Assembly: GCF_049670895.1 (NCBI RefSeq)
Contig: NZ_CP187170.1
Length of the DNA: 64,000 nucleotides
From: Pasteurella sp049670895
Lineage (GTDB): Bacteria; Pseudomonadota; Gammaproteobacteria; Enterobacterales; Pasteurellaceae
Reading direction: 5' to 3' (one strand)
In this document: piece by piece, positions 15,845 through 24,856 of the stretch
Position numbering within the stretch: the stretch's first letter is position 1
How the letters are laid out: the number at the start of each line of letters is the position of its first letter
The notes under the pieces: generated by a model
What the model was told of the DNA's origin: nothing
Seen by the model: only the letters and a program-made list of their open reading frames with translations
Databases searched by the model: none
Made by a program: the position numbers and the translations under genes

Positions 15845-17953
15845 CTAAAACCCAATCGGGCGAGATTGATATCCTCGTTTCAGTGCCGATTCCTCTTTTA
15901 ATGCCTCTAACCATTGTGCCGTCTGTGTAAAAGGACTAAAGCGGTGGCGACGTGCCACAAGTGCAAAATCACCGAGTGTCATATTTTTCATCTCTTGAAG
16001 GGCATGTAATGCTTCAAAATTGAGTGGGGCTAACCCTAAAATTTCTACTTGCTGTTGAGCCAGTTTTTCGATCTGTGCCGCCTGTAAATAATCAAAATGC
16101 AATTTTAAATCAAAACGACGCAATGCTGCAGGATCAAGCCCCGCCATTAAATTGGTCGAAACCACCATTAACCCCTCAAAACGTTCAATTTGAGTCAACA
16201 TTTCATTCACACGGCTATGCTCCCAACTATGCTGCCCAGCTTCTCGTGCAAATAAAAACGTGTCCACTTCATCCAGCACTAACAAGCGATTTTCCTGTTT
16301 CGCTTGTTCAAACACTTTCGCAATTTTTTGCTCGGTTTCCCCCACATAAGGGCTCAATAAGTCCGATCCTTGACAGAGCAACAACGGCATATCTAATAAC
16401 GTAGCTAACCATTCAGCCCAAGCCGTTTTCCCCGTGCCTGGCGGGCCGTAACAACAAATACGTCCCTGCTTTGATTTTCGCAACCCTTCGCTAATTTGGT
16501 GTAAATCCTGCCTACACGCCACATAATCAAGGGAATAATCGAGTTTTTGTGTAGGCATTGGGAAAGCTTTTTTATACCCTTGAGCCTGTAAAGTCTGGTT
16601 AAATATCGTCAACAATTTTTCAGAAACATTCAGCTGCGGATCTTGCTGTTTTAAATGCTTCACCACCTCAAGACCTTTTGTTAGCACTGCGGGGGATAAA
16701 TTAGGGATCTGCGAAAAATAACGAATCTCTGCTTCTGATAATGTTTCCACCGCCTGCTCACGGATGAGCGTTTGCCGATAATGAATCGGTAATTGTGGCA
16801 TTTCAAAAATGAGATCAAAACGGCGTAAATAAGCAGGATCAATCCCCTTCACCGAATTAGAAATCCAAATCATTGGCGTGCTGTTATTTTCTAAAAAATG
16901 GTTCACCCAAGCTTTGTGTTTTTGTGCAACCGACCGTTCAAAAAAGCCACTAGAAAACACATCCTCTACTTCATCAAAAATGATCAATGATTTTCGCCCT
17001 TTTAATAACATTTGAGCAAGATGGCAACGATTCAAACGCTTTTCACCATTAATCACCTCCCCGTCACTGTCTTCATGATGCAAAAAATAACAAGGAAGCG
17101 TTAAACTTTGTGCGAGCAAAATAGCCAATTCCGTTTTTCCTGTTCCCGGCAAACCGTAAAGTAGAATATTGACGCCTTTTTTCTGACAATGAACCGTCTC
17201 TTTCAAATAATCGAATAGCATATTTCGCATATCGCTAATATGTTCAAAATGGCTTAAGGTTAAAGAGGCATTTTGAGCAACCCTCAAGCATTTTGTTAAG
17301 AGCGTATCTTCGTTTAATTCAAATAATAAAAACTCATCGAGATCTAGGGTATCGCCCCATTCAATGTGATCATCAACATCAGAATAATAAGATCGACTTT
17401 TACCCATTAATCCATAACTTATTAATTTGTTTGTTTTACTCACCGCACTTATCACTTTCGTTTTTGATGTGTTTAATAAGCTGGCGATAATACGACAAGA
17501 CGAGCTTAAATCCGCACTCCCGAGCAGCTCTAACCCCTCTTCAAGTGCCTTTTCTGCCCGAATATGCATAGATAATTGTAAAATGGCAAATTCTGTTTCA
17601 TTCAGTTCCAAATATCGCTGCATTCTATGCAAATTGTCATAAGCGACTGCCAAATAATCAGGAATAATCAATGGAAGTGCTTTAATTTTTTGATAACGTG
17701 CTTTAAGTAACTTTGTGACTGTTGGCTTAATGGACTGAGTGCCAAACACACCTGATGCTTTGCTTGATGTTTCATCTGTTGTCACTAATAAATCATCTTC
17801 TTCAGGTAATCCCAAAGCACTCGCCAAATTATCAGAATAATAATCAGTATGTCTAACAAATTTCTTTAACTGGTTATGTTCAAATAAAATTTTTAAAATT
17901 AATTTTTCTGCATAAGGTGAAACCGTCGGTTTATTTAATTTAATTTCATGCAT
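15845..17953 (-). CDS. Double AAA+ ATPase of unknown role
   Basis: This is a 702-residue cytoplasmic protein with two AAA+ modules. The ATG at 17953 is chosen because an AGGAGA lies eight bases upstream. An N-terminal region of about 250 residues has no motif I recognise. Module 1 has Walker A GLPGTGKT (267-274) and Walker B SLIIFDEVED (322-331). Module 2 has Walker A GPPGTGKT (503-510), Walker B LLVLDEVDTF (557-566) and an Arg-finger-like ALRRFD (610-615). It is divergent from a nucleotidase-like gene across a palindromic operator. AAA+ tandem ATPases remodel proteins or nucleic-acid complexes; the substrate is unknown. A fragment of a second copy lies at 14191-14377. Confidence 0.85.
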   Translation of the reverse strand: MHEIKLNKPTVSPYAEKLILKILFEHNQLKKFVRHTDYYSDNLASALGLPEEDDLLVTTDETSSKASGVFGTQSIKPTVTKLLKARYQKIKALPLIIPDYLAVAYDNLHRMQRYLELNETEFAILQLSMHIRAEKALEEGLELLGSADLSSSCRIIASLLNTSKTKVISAVSKTNKLISYGLMGKSRSYYSDVDDHIEWGDTLDLDEFLLFELNEDTLLTKCLRVAQNASLTLSHFEHISDMRNMLFDYLKETVHCQKKGVNILLYGLPGTGKTELAILLAQSLTLPCYFLHHEDSDGEVINGEKRLNRCHLAQMLLKGRKSLIIFDEVEDVFSSGFFERSVAQKHKAWVNHFLENNSTPMIWISNSVKGIDPAYLRRFDLIFEMPQLPIHYRQTLIREQAVETLSEAEIRYFSQIPNLSPAVLTKGLEVVKHLKQQDPQLNVSEKLLTIFNQTLQAQGYKKAFPMPTQKLDYSLDYVACRQDLHQISEGLRKSKQGRICCYGPPGTGKTAWAEWLATLLDMPLLLCQGSDLLSPYVGETEQKIAKVFEQAKQENRLLVLDEVDTFLFAREAGQHSWEHSRVNEMLTQIERFEGLMVVSTNLMAGLDPAALRRFDLKLHFDYLQAAQIEKLAQQQVEILGLAPLNFEALHALQEMKNMTLGDFALVARRHRFSPFTQTAQWLEALKEESALKRGYQSRPIGF

Positions 17954-17997
17954 AAAACGTCTCCTATCCTGATCTACCACACTATTTTAGAAAGCAT

Positions 17998-18016
17998 TGC
18001 GACAATTTATGTCGCA
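17998..18016. promoter_or_regulatory. Palindromic operator in the ATPase / nucleotidase divergent promoter
   Basis: TGCGACAATTTATGTCGCA is a perfect 7-bp inverted repeat with a 5-nt AT spacer, centred between the two divergent genes. The same core CGACA-N5-TGTCG occurs at 29210-29224 upstream of the FtsK-gamma/LRR gene. The form suits a dimeric regulator, possibly the WYL protein at 29295-30260. Confidence 0.65.
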
Positions 18017-18094
18017 TGCGAAAGATAGGGCATTTCTTTTTATCCGCATAACTTTTACACTAATCACATCAAATAAATAGACAAGGAAAAGACG

Positions 18095-19411
18095 ATGAAC
18101 AAACCACTTTTATATATTGATATGGACAATGTGTTAGTTGATTTTCAATCTGGAATCGACCAATTACCGCAAGAAATACAAATCAAATATCAAGGCAGAC
18201 TGGATGAAGTGCCGACTATTTTTTCATTAATGAAACCAATGGAAAATGCCATTCGAAGTGTCTATATCCTCGCTAAACATTATGATATTTATATTCTTTC
18301 CACTTCGCCTTGGGGCAATCCGAGTGCGTGGATGGATAAGTTAAATTGGATCCAACATTATTTTGGTAAAGAAAAAGGCAGTTTGTTATATAAAAGGCTG
18401 ATTCTCAGTCATCATAAACATTTAAATAAAGGGGACTACATTATTGATGATCGCACGGCAAATGGCGTGGATAAATTTGAAGGTGAACACATTCATTTTG
18501 GGTCTGAGCAATTCCCAAATTGGCAAACCGTCACTCAGTTTTTACTGAATCAAGCCAAACTGCAAAGCATGCTTGATGAAACACGTATGCAAGAGGCACA
18601 AGCAGCAATAACACGCTTTTGGCAACGGGAAATTAATCATGAAAAAATTTTTGTAAAAACCACCGCACTTGATGAATTACACAGCCATGATGCCAAAAAT
18701 ATCCAGCACTTTTTGCAAACAGAATATCAATGCGATGCTTATCATTTATCAACGAACTACGGTGATTTTTATTGCATTGTGAATAAAAAGGATCACCCTG
18801 ATTTTCATGACAGTATCGCCAAACTCAAAGCCCATCATACCGCCGAATATCTTGATTTTGCTCAAGATCGCAATCACATCTTATCTTCATTGTCCCTGTT
18901 CTTAGGCTTAGAAAATAAAACATTAAGCAGAAAAAAGGCGTTGCGGATCAACCGTTATGATGAACTTCCCGTATATCAAGCAGGCAATGTCATGGGGAAA
19001 TGGGCACAAGCAACCGCTATTAACCGCCTCAAACAACAACTGGACAAAATCGCCCTTCCTCCAACTACGCTTTTTGAAAAAGTGCAACAATGTTATCAAC
19101 GCACTCCGTTGTTATTCAAAGATCATCAAGGGATTTTTCAAGCAAAAGAGGTGGCACTGATTTATCCACCACACCAGCCTTTCTCCACAACCTTGAAGGT
19201 CGCCTTTCGCCAATTATCCCCTTCAGAAACACAATTTAACCAACTTGAAAATGGCACAAAAATCCTATTTTGTCATTTTGAACAAGGCATTAATTTATTT
19301 GATGATAACGAAACAACCATTGAGTTTACAAACCTCAACAAGGTAAGTGAAATATTGGAAATTTATCAGAAAATTGATGAGGAATGGGTGAAAACAACAC
19401 TCGAAAAATAA
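18095..19411 (+). CDS. HAD-type 5'-nucleotidase-like domain fused to an unknown C-terminal domain
   Basis: The N-terminal ~155 residues look like the NT5C 5'(3')-deoxyribonucleotidase branch of the HAD superfamily. Motif I is DMDNVLVDF (residues 9-17, nucleophile and acid Asp), motif II region is LSTSPWGNPSAW (about 68-79), and motif III/IV is YIIDDRTANG (about 117-126). Usual members stop near residue 190; this one is 438 aa. The extra ~270 residues have no family I recognise. The ribosome site is AAGGAAA. It shares the palindromic operator region with the AAA+ gene, so the two are likely co-regulated. Predicted role: dephosphorylating a nucleotide or a related small phosphate, by analogy only. 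Confidence 0.72.
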   Translation: MNKPLLYIDMDNVLVDFQSGIDQLPQEIQIKYQGRLDEVPTIFSLMKPMENAIRSVYILAKHYDIYILSTSPWGNPSAWMDKLNWIQHYFGKEKGSLLYKRLILSHHKHLNKGDYIIDDRTANGVDKFEGEHIHFGSEQFPNWQTVTQFLLNQAKLQSMLDETRMQEAQAAITRFWQREINHEKIFVKTTALDELHSHDAKNIQHFLQTEYQCDAYHLSTNYGDFYCIVNKKDHPDFHDSIAKLKAHHTAEYLDFAQDRNHILSSLSLFLGLENKTLSRKKALRINRYDELPVYQAGNVMGKWAQATAINRLKQQLDKIALPPTTLFEKVQQCYQRTPLLFKDHQGIFQAKEVALIYPPHQPFSTTLKVAFRQLSPSETQFNQLENGTKILFCHFEQGINLFDDNETTIEFTNLNKVSEILEIYQKIDEEWVKTTLEK

Positions 19412-19419
19412 GACAAAAA

Positions 19420-19448
19420 ATGCCCCGCTCTTTTTAAGAGCGGGGGAA
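19420..19448. terminator. Bidirectional terminator between nucleotidase and nuclease genes
   Basis: CCCCGCTCTT (19423-19432) pairs with AAGAGCGGGG (19436-19445). On the minus strand it is followed by a run of T, fitting the end of the leftward nuclease gene; it also lies after the rightward gene. Confidence 0.8.
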
Positions 19449-19471
19449 GTATTTAGACATTTTCTTAATAC

Positions 19472-21757
19472 CTAATTTTTGCCAAACAACGTGAGAATTG
19501 CAGAAATTTCTAACCTCTCAAACCAAAATTTATACATCTCAAGCATACGCTTAGTCACAGCTTCGATAAACTTTCTAGACTTGTCCTCATTTCCCCACAT
19601 CTTTTGAGAAAAACAAAAAGAGGTATAATTATTAAGGAATAACTCTAGATTCTTTGATTTTTCCTTTAAATAATCTTCATCACTACTATCGGATTTAGAG
19701 CGATTTTCTGAGAAGGATAACGCCATTTGATTTCCGATACTATTTTGAAAAATTTTACAAAAATAAAGGTAGTCTCCATCGTACGTACGTCTGTCTAATT
19801 TTGCACTTGGTAAAATATGATCATAATCCCAAGGTCTATTATGAGCCTCCCATAAAAATTTATTGGTAGGATCAAAATCATCTACTCGAATAATACCGTT
19901 TTCATCCTCTTTCTGAACAAATACCAGTAACTCTTGTAATAACCATATTTTGCTTAAGAATGAATAATATTCATTATTATTTTCTTGGGTAAGTAATTGA
20001 GACAAATAGCGGTATTCATCTCTATTTTCAGATTTCTTTTTAACTTCCTTTGAAAACTCATTAAAGCGACACAACATCCCACCTAAAATTCGTTTAAAAT
20101 TATCCACATCAGGTATTTTAATCATATCATTAATATAATCCGAATTATTTAGTTCAGAACTATCTATATTAGAAAATTCCTTTTTGATAAAGGTATAGGC
20201 ATTTTTTATTAAAAATTTTAAAACACGATCTTTTTTATCAGAAAACCAATGAATATATAAAGAAAGTCCAATATACTTTTTAATCTCTGAAGATGTGAGG
20301 AAATCATCTTTCCTTCTATTTATTTTTACATCATCAAATACTTTATCTGCAATTAACATCCAAAACAAATAAATATCCTGACTACGCCATATTATCGATG
20401 CTCTCAGATATTTAGGGATTCGATATTTATCTTTTTCATCACATTCATTATCATAATCTAAGATAAAGTTTTTATTTATAAATTCTATAATTTTCGCTAG
20501 TCTTCCACTTTTGAAAAACTCACATATACTCTTTTTAAGAATGACATCATTTTCTTCATCAGATGTTAATATCTTCCTAATTTTTTCTATATTTAATCTT
20601 GCATAATTATCTATCTTTGAACTTTCATTATCATCAGTTTTAGTAATACTCAAAAATCTAATTGCTAATGAAACCATTCTCGCTTCCCCCATGATGAGTT
20701 GGGCATTATCAGATAGGTTTCTTAAATATTGTTCTATTTCTGGAAGATAGGATTTAATAATCGAATATTGCAGTTCTTCTTGATCAAGAGATGTTCCTTG
20801 GTTATTCACTCTGGTGAAAATAAGCTCTATATCTTCAATATTTTGTTCATTTCTAAAAAGCCAATAAGGAACGCTATAGTCTTGGAATGATTTTAATATT
20901 GGAAGTATATTTTTTATTTTATCTTTATATTTTTCAATGAGTTTAACATTTGGATCAGCATTTTTTTTATTAACAGCTTGATAAAAAAGGTCAATATACT
21001 CAAACCATTTATCTCGCTGCATTTTTTCAAAATCAAATCCATTTTTAGGATCAAAATATTTAAAAAGAAACTTTACAGGAATAGGTAGCCCTGCTGATAT
21101 AGGGTAATGAAAGTTATTTTTTATTTTTTCTTCTAATTCTTCTTTTATTTCTTGAAATTTATTAATATCACTATATGCCAATCTACTCGCATTTTCATCA
21201 CTTCTATATCCCCATTTATGTGCAGAAGTTGTGAGTTTAAACATATATTCTTTTGTTGTATTTGTATCAGGGTTCTTCGGTTCTAAATCTAACCATAAGA
21301 TAGAGGATGTATCTTCAGAATTGTCTAAATCAGGTAAATAAAATCCTAACGTAATGGCATTGACTCTTTGCTGCCCATCGATTAAATGTAAATAAATGTC
21401 CCCATTATTCTCTGACTTAGTATTTTCACTTTGCCCTACTATATAATTATTTGGCTTAATATTACTGGCGTAACGACCTCTTTTGTCACCTTGTCCCTCT
21501 ATTCGATTAGTCAATAACAAACTCCCAATAGGATAGCCTTTGAATATGGAGTCCCACAATTTTTCTACTTGCTCTGCCTTCCAAACGCTCCCCCGTTGTA
21601 ACGCAGGTAAGCTGACTTTGAAATGATGCTTACTATTCTCTTCTCTTACAACCTCTGTAGCTGGTTCCCAACTGGCGATATCTTTTAAGGACAGCGTACC
21701 AAATGATGATCTTTTTTCACCTATACTTTCATTTGTTTTTTTATCGTTTTTTTCCAT
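19472..21757 (-). CDS. DUF262/DUF1524 (GmrSD-type) putative defence nuclease
   Basis: This is a 761-residue protein with a ParB-like DUF262 N-terminal domain: SLPALQRGSVWKAEQVEKLW (49-68) and the nucleotide-binding LIDGQQR (125-131). Its C-terminal DUF1524 His-Me-finger nuclease region contains WDYDHILPSAKLDRR and NSIGNQMALS. GmrSD, BrxU and SspE-type proteins with this layout cut modified phage DNA in an NTP-dependent way. The middle ~450 residues are lysine- and asparagine-rich and poorly conserved. The gene is more AT-rich than its neighbours, consistent with transfer. It follows the PP2C gene by 11 bases and shares its transcript; that partner is the unusual feature. Confidence 0.83.
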   Translation of the reverse strand: MEKNDKKTNESIGEKRSSFGTLSLKDIASWEPATEVVREENSKHHFKVSLPALQRGSVWKAEQVEKLWDSIFKGYPIGSLLLTNRIEGQGDKRGRYASNIKPNNYIVGQSENTKSENNGDIYLHLIDGQQRVNAITLGFYLPDLDNSEDTSSILWLDLEPKNPDTNTTKEYMFKLTTSAHKWGYRSDENASRLAYSDINKFQEIKEELEEKIKNNFHYPISAGLPIPVKFLFKYFDPKNGFDFEKMQRDKWFEYIDLFYQAVNKKNADPNVKLIEKYKDKIKNILPILKSFQDYSVPYWLFRNEQNIEDIELIFTRVNNQGTSLDQEELQYSIIKSYLPEIEQYLRNLSDNAQLIMGEARMVSLAIRFLSITKTDDNESSKIDNYARLNIEKIRKILTSDEENDVILKKSICEFFKSGRLAKIIEFINKNFILDYDNECDEKDKYRIPKYLRASIIWRSQDIYLFWMLIADKVFDDVKINRRKDDFLTSSEIKKYIGLSLYIHWFSDKKDRVLKFLIKNAYTFIKKEFSNIDSSELNNSDYINDMIKIPDVDNFKRILGGMLCRFNEFSKEVKKKSENRDEYRYLSQLLTQENNNEYYSFLSKIWLLQELLVFVQKEDENGIIRVDDFDPTNKFLWEAHNRPWDYDHILPSAKLDRRTYDGDYLYFCKIFQNSIGNQMALSFSENRSKSDSSDEDYLKEKSKNLELFLNNYTSFCFSQKMWGNEDKSRKFIEAVTKRMLEMYKFWFERLEISAILTLFGKN

Positions 21758-21768
21758 TTTTATTTTCC

Positions 21769-22509
21769 TTAGTTGTTAAACAATAGCGTAATCACCGAAA
21801 AATCATCTCGTCTTTTTAGGCGTTTGGTATATTGTCTAAGTGCGGTGAGTTTTTCTTCGATTTTGTCGAATTTCTGCCAAATGGTGTGTCTGATGTGTTC
21901 GGGGATGTCGTCTGTTAATCCATCCGAACACAGTAAAAGAGAATCCCCTTTTTGTAATTGATATTGCTCGGTGAAAATACGGAAATCGGTTTCTTCGTGG
22001 TCTGCGATAAGTGCATCTGATAAGCCGTAATACATTGCGGCATATTCTGTGCGTTGATCTGGGTTTGGGGTGAGTTCGTTCAGTAAAATATGATCGTAGC
22101 TGAGTTGGATCCATTCGCCCATGGGGGTTATGCGATACGCTCGGCTATCGCCCACATTCATGATCAAACATTGTCCGTTGGGTGAGAGTTGAGCGGCGAC
22201 AAAGGTGCAGCTTGAGCCGTAAATACGTTTACAATGTGCTTCACAAAATTGTTGATGTGTGGCTCTTAGCCATTGGGAATTGAGATGGTTACAAGCTTGC
22301 AATTTTTCCATAAAATAACGGCTTGCAAGCTCTGGGCGAGGACTGTTAGACACACCATCAGAAATGCCGATAATCAAATTTTCCTTTTCAATTTCAATCG
22401 TTTCTGACTTTTTTAGTACATATTGATAAACACGTTCACCATTAAAGAGTGCATCTTGATTACGTTTTTTCAGCGTCCCTGCTTGCTGACAGAAAGTGAC
22501 TTTCCACAT
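21769..22509 (-). CDS. PP2C-family protein phosphatase
   Basis: This is a 246-residue PPM/PP2C Ser/Thr phosphatase. Metal-site motifs are in order: KKRNQDALF (Asp19), GISDGVSNS (about 48-56), MNVGDSRAY, LLCSDGLTDD (about 193-202) and KRRDDFSVITL near the C-terminus. There is no membrane segment or sensor domain and no linked kinase in the window. It is the first gene of a two-gene transcript with the GmrSD-type nuclease, so it may control that nuclease or another phosphoprotein; that is inference. The initiation site is weak (GGA about ten bases upstream). It is followed leftward by the nuclease and preceded by the urease operon on the same strand. Confidence 0.85.
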   Translation of the reverse strand: MWKVTFCQQAGTLKKRNQDALFNGERVYQYVLKKSETIEIEKENLIIGISDGVSNSPRPELASRYFMEKLQACNHLNSQWLRATHQQFCEAHCKRIYGSSCTFVAAQLSPNGQCLIMNVGDSRAYRITPMGEWIQLSYDHILLNELTPNPDQRTEYAAMYYGLSDALIADHEETDFRIFTEQYQLQKGDSLLLCSDGLTDDIPEHIRHTIWQKFDKIEEKLTALRQYTKRLKRRDDFSVITLLFNN

Positions 22510-22585
22510 CGATTAATCCATTAGTAAGTGCGGTCATTTTTTTGAAAATTTCGATTTTTTAATGGAAATACAGCAAACTATCTTC

Positions 22586-23386
22586 CTAATTTTGTTTGAG
22601 TTTTAGACCGATGGTTTCAAATAGTTGTTGTATCGTCTCAGCACGATGGGCTAACACTCGTAGCATAAAACCGCCTTCATTTAATTGTGAAATTCCGATT
22701 AACATATTGCTCGGTTCACCGATCATGTCACGAATGTCTAAAACGTGCTGTTTTAATTCAGTCGTGGTGTTAGCTAAATTCAAGTAAAGCAATGACCCTT
22801 GGTGTGAATAGTCTTCCATTTGGCTCAATGCAGTGAGATTCATGGTTGCGGGGTGCCATTGAATGCAGTCAGAAACCAGCAATTTATTTTCTGTGGCAAT
22901 TTTTAAATGAGAAGAAAAGTGTCTAAAGGCAAAGCGTTCATCATTTAATACTCGACCAATCGCCACCACTTCCCCATAAATAAGCTTGGCATTTTCCCCC
23001 ATTTCAATCTGGGTTTTTTGCTTCAGTGCTGAATCTTTATGCAATACTAACGGATGTGGCAAGTAGAATAAACAACTATTTTTCGCTAACTGGATTTTTG
23101 TGATTTGTTCAGCAAAATGTGGGGCGTTCATGGCTTGTACTCGGGCAAATGCCTGTGTATGCAATGAAAGTGCGGTATCTTCTGCCAACGAAATTTGAAT
23201 GTCTAAATAGTCTCCCCCTAATAATCCCGGTGAGGACGACATTTGCATCGCATTTAAACCATGCTGCCAAGGATCATCATAAACAGGTAAGGTCATTAAT
23301 TTGAACGGGGGGGAGACGAAACAGTCGTTTAATTGACTTTTGCCATGCTCGCTTAACTTTGTGGAAAGGATTAATTTACTGTGCAT
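22586..23386 (-). CDS. ureD: Urease accessory protein UreD (UreH)
   Basis: This is the scaffold of the UreDFG complex that delivers nickel to apo-urease, 266 residues. The characteristic region GLLGGDYLDIQISL lies about residues 54-67, with KIQLAKNSCLFYLPHPLVLH around 96-115. It is the last gene of ureABCEFGD, the order used in H. influenzae where it is called ureH. The gap to ureG is about 50 bases. The PP2C gene follows 76 bases further left; an uptake signal lies in between but I see no terminator. Confidence 0.92.
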   Translation of the reverse strand: MHSKLILSTKLSEHGKSQLNDCFVSPPFKLMTLPVYDDPWQHGLNAMQMSSSPGLLGGDYLDIQISLAEDTALSLHTQAFARVQAMNAPHFAEQITKIQLAKNSCLFYLPHPLVLHKDSALKQKTQIEMGENAKLIYGEVVAIGRVLNDERFAFRHFSSHLKIATENKLLVSDCIQWHPATMNLTALSQMEDYSHQGSLLYLNLANTTTELKQHVLDIRDMIGEPSNMLIGISQLNEGGFMLRVLAHRAETIQQLFETIGLKLKQN

Positions 23387-23438
23387 ACTAGACCATTGTT
23401 AGAGGGAAAAGAGGCGAGCCTCATGCCCGCCTGAGAGA

Positions 23439-24074
23439 TTATCGAACTAAAGCAGCGGGTTCTTCCACGTCTTTGAGTAAGGCATATTTTTCGATCCAAC
23501 CAATGACACCATCGAGATTTTCTTTTTTCATTAAATTGGTGAAGATAAAAGGTTGACCACGACGCATACGGCGTGCATCACGTTCCATCACGCTGAGATC
23601 AGCCCCCACGAACGGTGCTAAATCCGTTTTGTTGATCACTAAGAGATCCGAACGTGTGATTCCTGGTCCACCTTTACGAGGAATTTTTTCACCTTGTGCG
23701 ACATCAATCACGAAAATCGTGACATCTGCCAAATCAGGGCTGAAGGTTGCGGAAAGATTATCACCACCCGATTCAATAAACACGAGCTCCACATCTGGGA
23801 AACGTGCCACCATTTCATCAACCGCTTCCAAGTTCATTGATGCATCTTCACGAATTGCTGTATGTGGACAACCGCCTGTTTCTACCCCCATGATGCGTTC
23901 TGGTGGTAATAAACTGTTTTTTGTTAAAAATTCCGCATCTTCTTGGGTATAAATATCATTTGTGATCACTGCCACACTGTATTTATTGGCAATTTCACGT
24001 GTTAAGCGTTCAATTAACGCTGTTTTGCCAGCCCCCACTGGGCCTGCCACACCAATTTTAATGTATTTACGCAT
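23439..24074 (-). CDS. ureG: Urease accessory GTPase UreG
   Basis: This is a SIMIBI-class GTPase that powers nickel insertion, 211 residues. The P-loop is GPVGAGKTALI (residues 11-21). The metal-binding motif is ETGGCPHTAIREDASMN (Cys-Pro-His), FIESGGDNLS is the switch region and VINKTDLAPFVGADL is the guanine-specificity loop. All residues expected for activity are present. It sits between ureF and ureD. Confidence 0.97.
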   Translation of the reverse strand: MRKYIKIGVAGPVGAGKTALIERLTREIANKYSVAVITNDIYTQEDAEFLTKNSLLPPERIMGVETGGCPHTAIREDASMNLEAVDEMVARFPDVELVFIESGGDNLSATFSPDLADVTIFVIDVAQGEKIPRKGGPGITRSDLLVINKTDLAPFVGADLSVMERDARRMRRGQPFIFTNLMKKENLDGVIGWIEKYALLKDVEEPAALVR

Positions 24075-24145
24075 TTGTGTTCCTTTTATTTGAGCAAGTT
24101 GATTATCCTCGCTCAGATCATGTGTTGAGAATTATTGTGTCTATT

Positions 24146-24856
24146 TTAAGACATATATAATCTTGTATAGAGCTGCTCATGTTGCATCGAGCGAATGTCA
24201 TTCGCCAATGTTGCTGCACCTAACCATTCAAGATCAGGATTTAAACTTTTTTCGACCGCACTGGCGATAGGTTGACGTAATGCAAATAAAATATCTTGTC
24301 CATCCATTTGGCTCAAGGGAATGAGTTTGACCCCATTCGTCACTGCCCCAACTGCCGCATTGTAATAGAATGCATAAAGAGCTTCTGCTTTCTCTAATTG
24401 CATGGCACTTGCCACCATGCCAAATACGACAGGAAAAAAGCCTTTCGTTTGTTGAGCTGTAATGGCTTGTTGAAATGCATGCAATAACGGATGATTTTCA
24501 TAACGGATAAAAATCTTTAGCAAACGAACGCCCAGTTTATAACTGCCTTCACGGCTTTCTCGGGCAATTTTTGTTGCCGCCAGTTCCTGATCAAGCTCAA
24601 GCAAGCGAGCAAGATCATGCTGTTTCATGGCATCAAAGGCTAAAGATAAATAAGCTCCATCGTTATAAATCCAGTTTTGTAATAATTGGGTTTGCACATA
24701 TTCTTCAAGGCTCGCTTTCGTCATGACTTTTCCTTGCTGAACAAAAGTTTCTAGCCCGTTGGAATGGTTAAATCCCCCAATTGGCAAAGTGGGATCCACA
24801 AGATGCAACAACGCACCAAGCTGTGCCAAGCGAGAAAAATCTAGTGCTTGTGCCAA
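24146..24856 (-). CDS. ureF: Urease accessory protein UreF
   Basis: UreF bridges UreG and UreD during nickel loading. It is all-helical, 236 residues, with the family motif PTLPIGGFNHSNGLETFVQQ near the N-terminus (about residues 23-42). The start codon lies inside ureE, a 16-base overlap, which implies coupled translation. A 71-base gap separates it from ureG. Confidence 0.94.
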   Translation of the reverse strand: MAQALDFSRLAQLGALLHLVDPTLPIGGFNHSNGLETFVQQGKVMTKASLEEYVQTQLLQNWIYNDGAYLSLAFDAMKQHDLARLLELDQELAATKIARESREGSYKLGVRLLKIFIRYENHPLLHAFQQAITAQQTKGFFPVVFGMVASAMQLEKAEALYAFYYNAAVGAVTNGVKLIPLSQMDGQDILFALRQPIASAVEKSLNPDLEWLGAATLANDIRSMQHEQLYTRLYMS

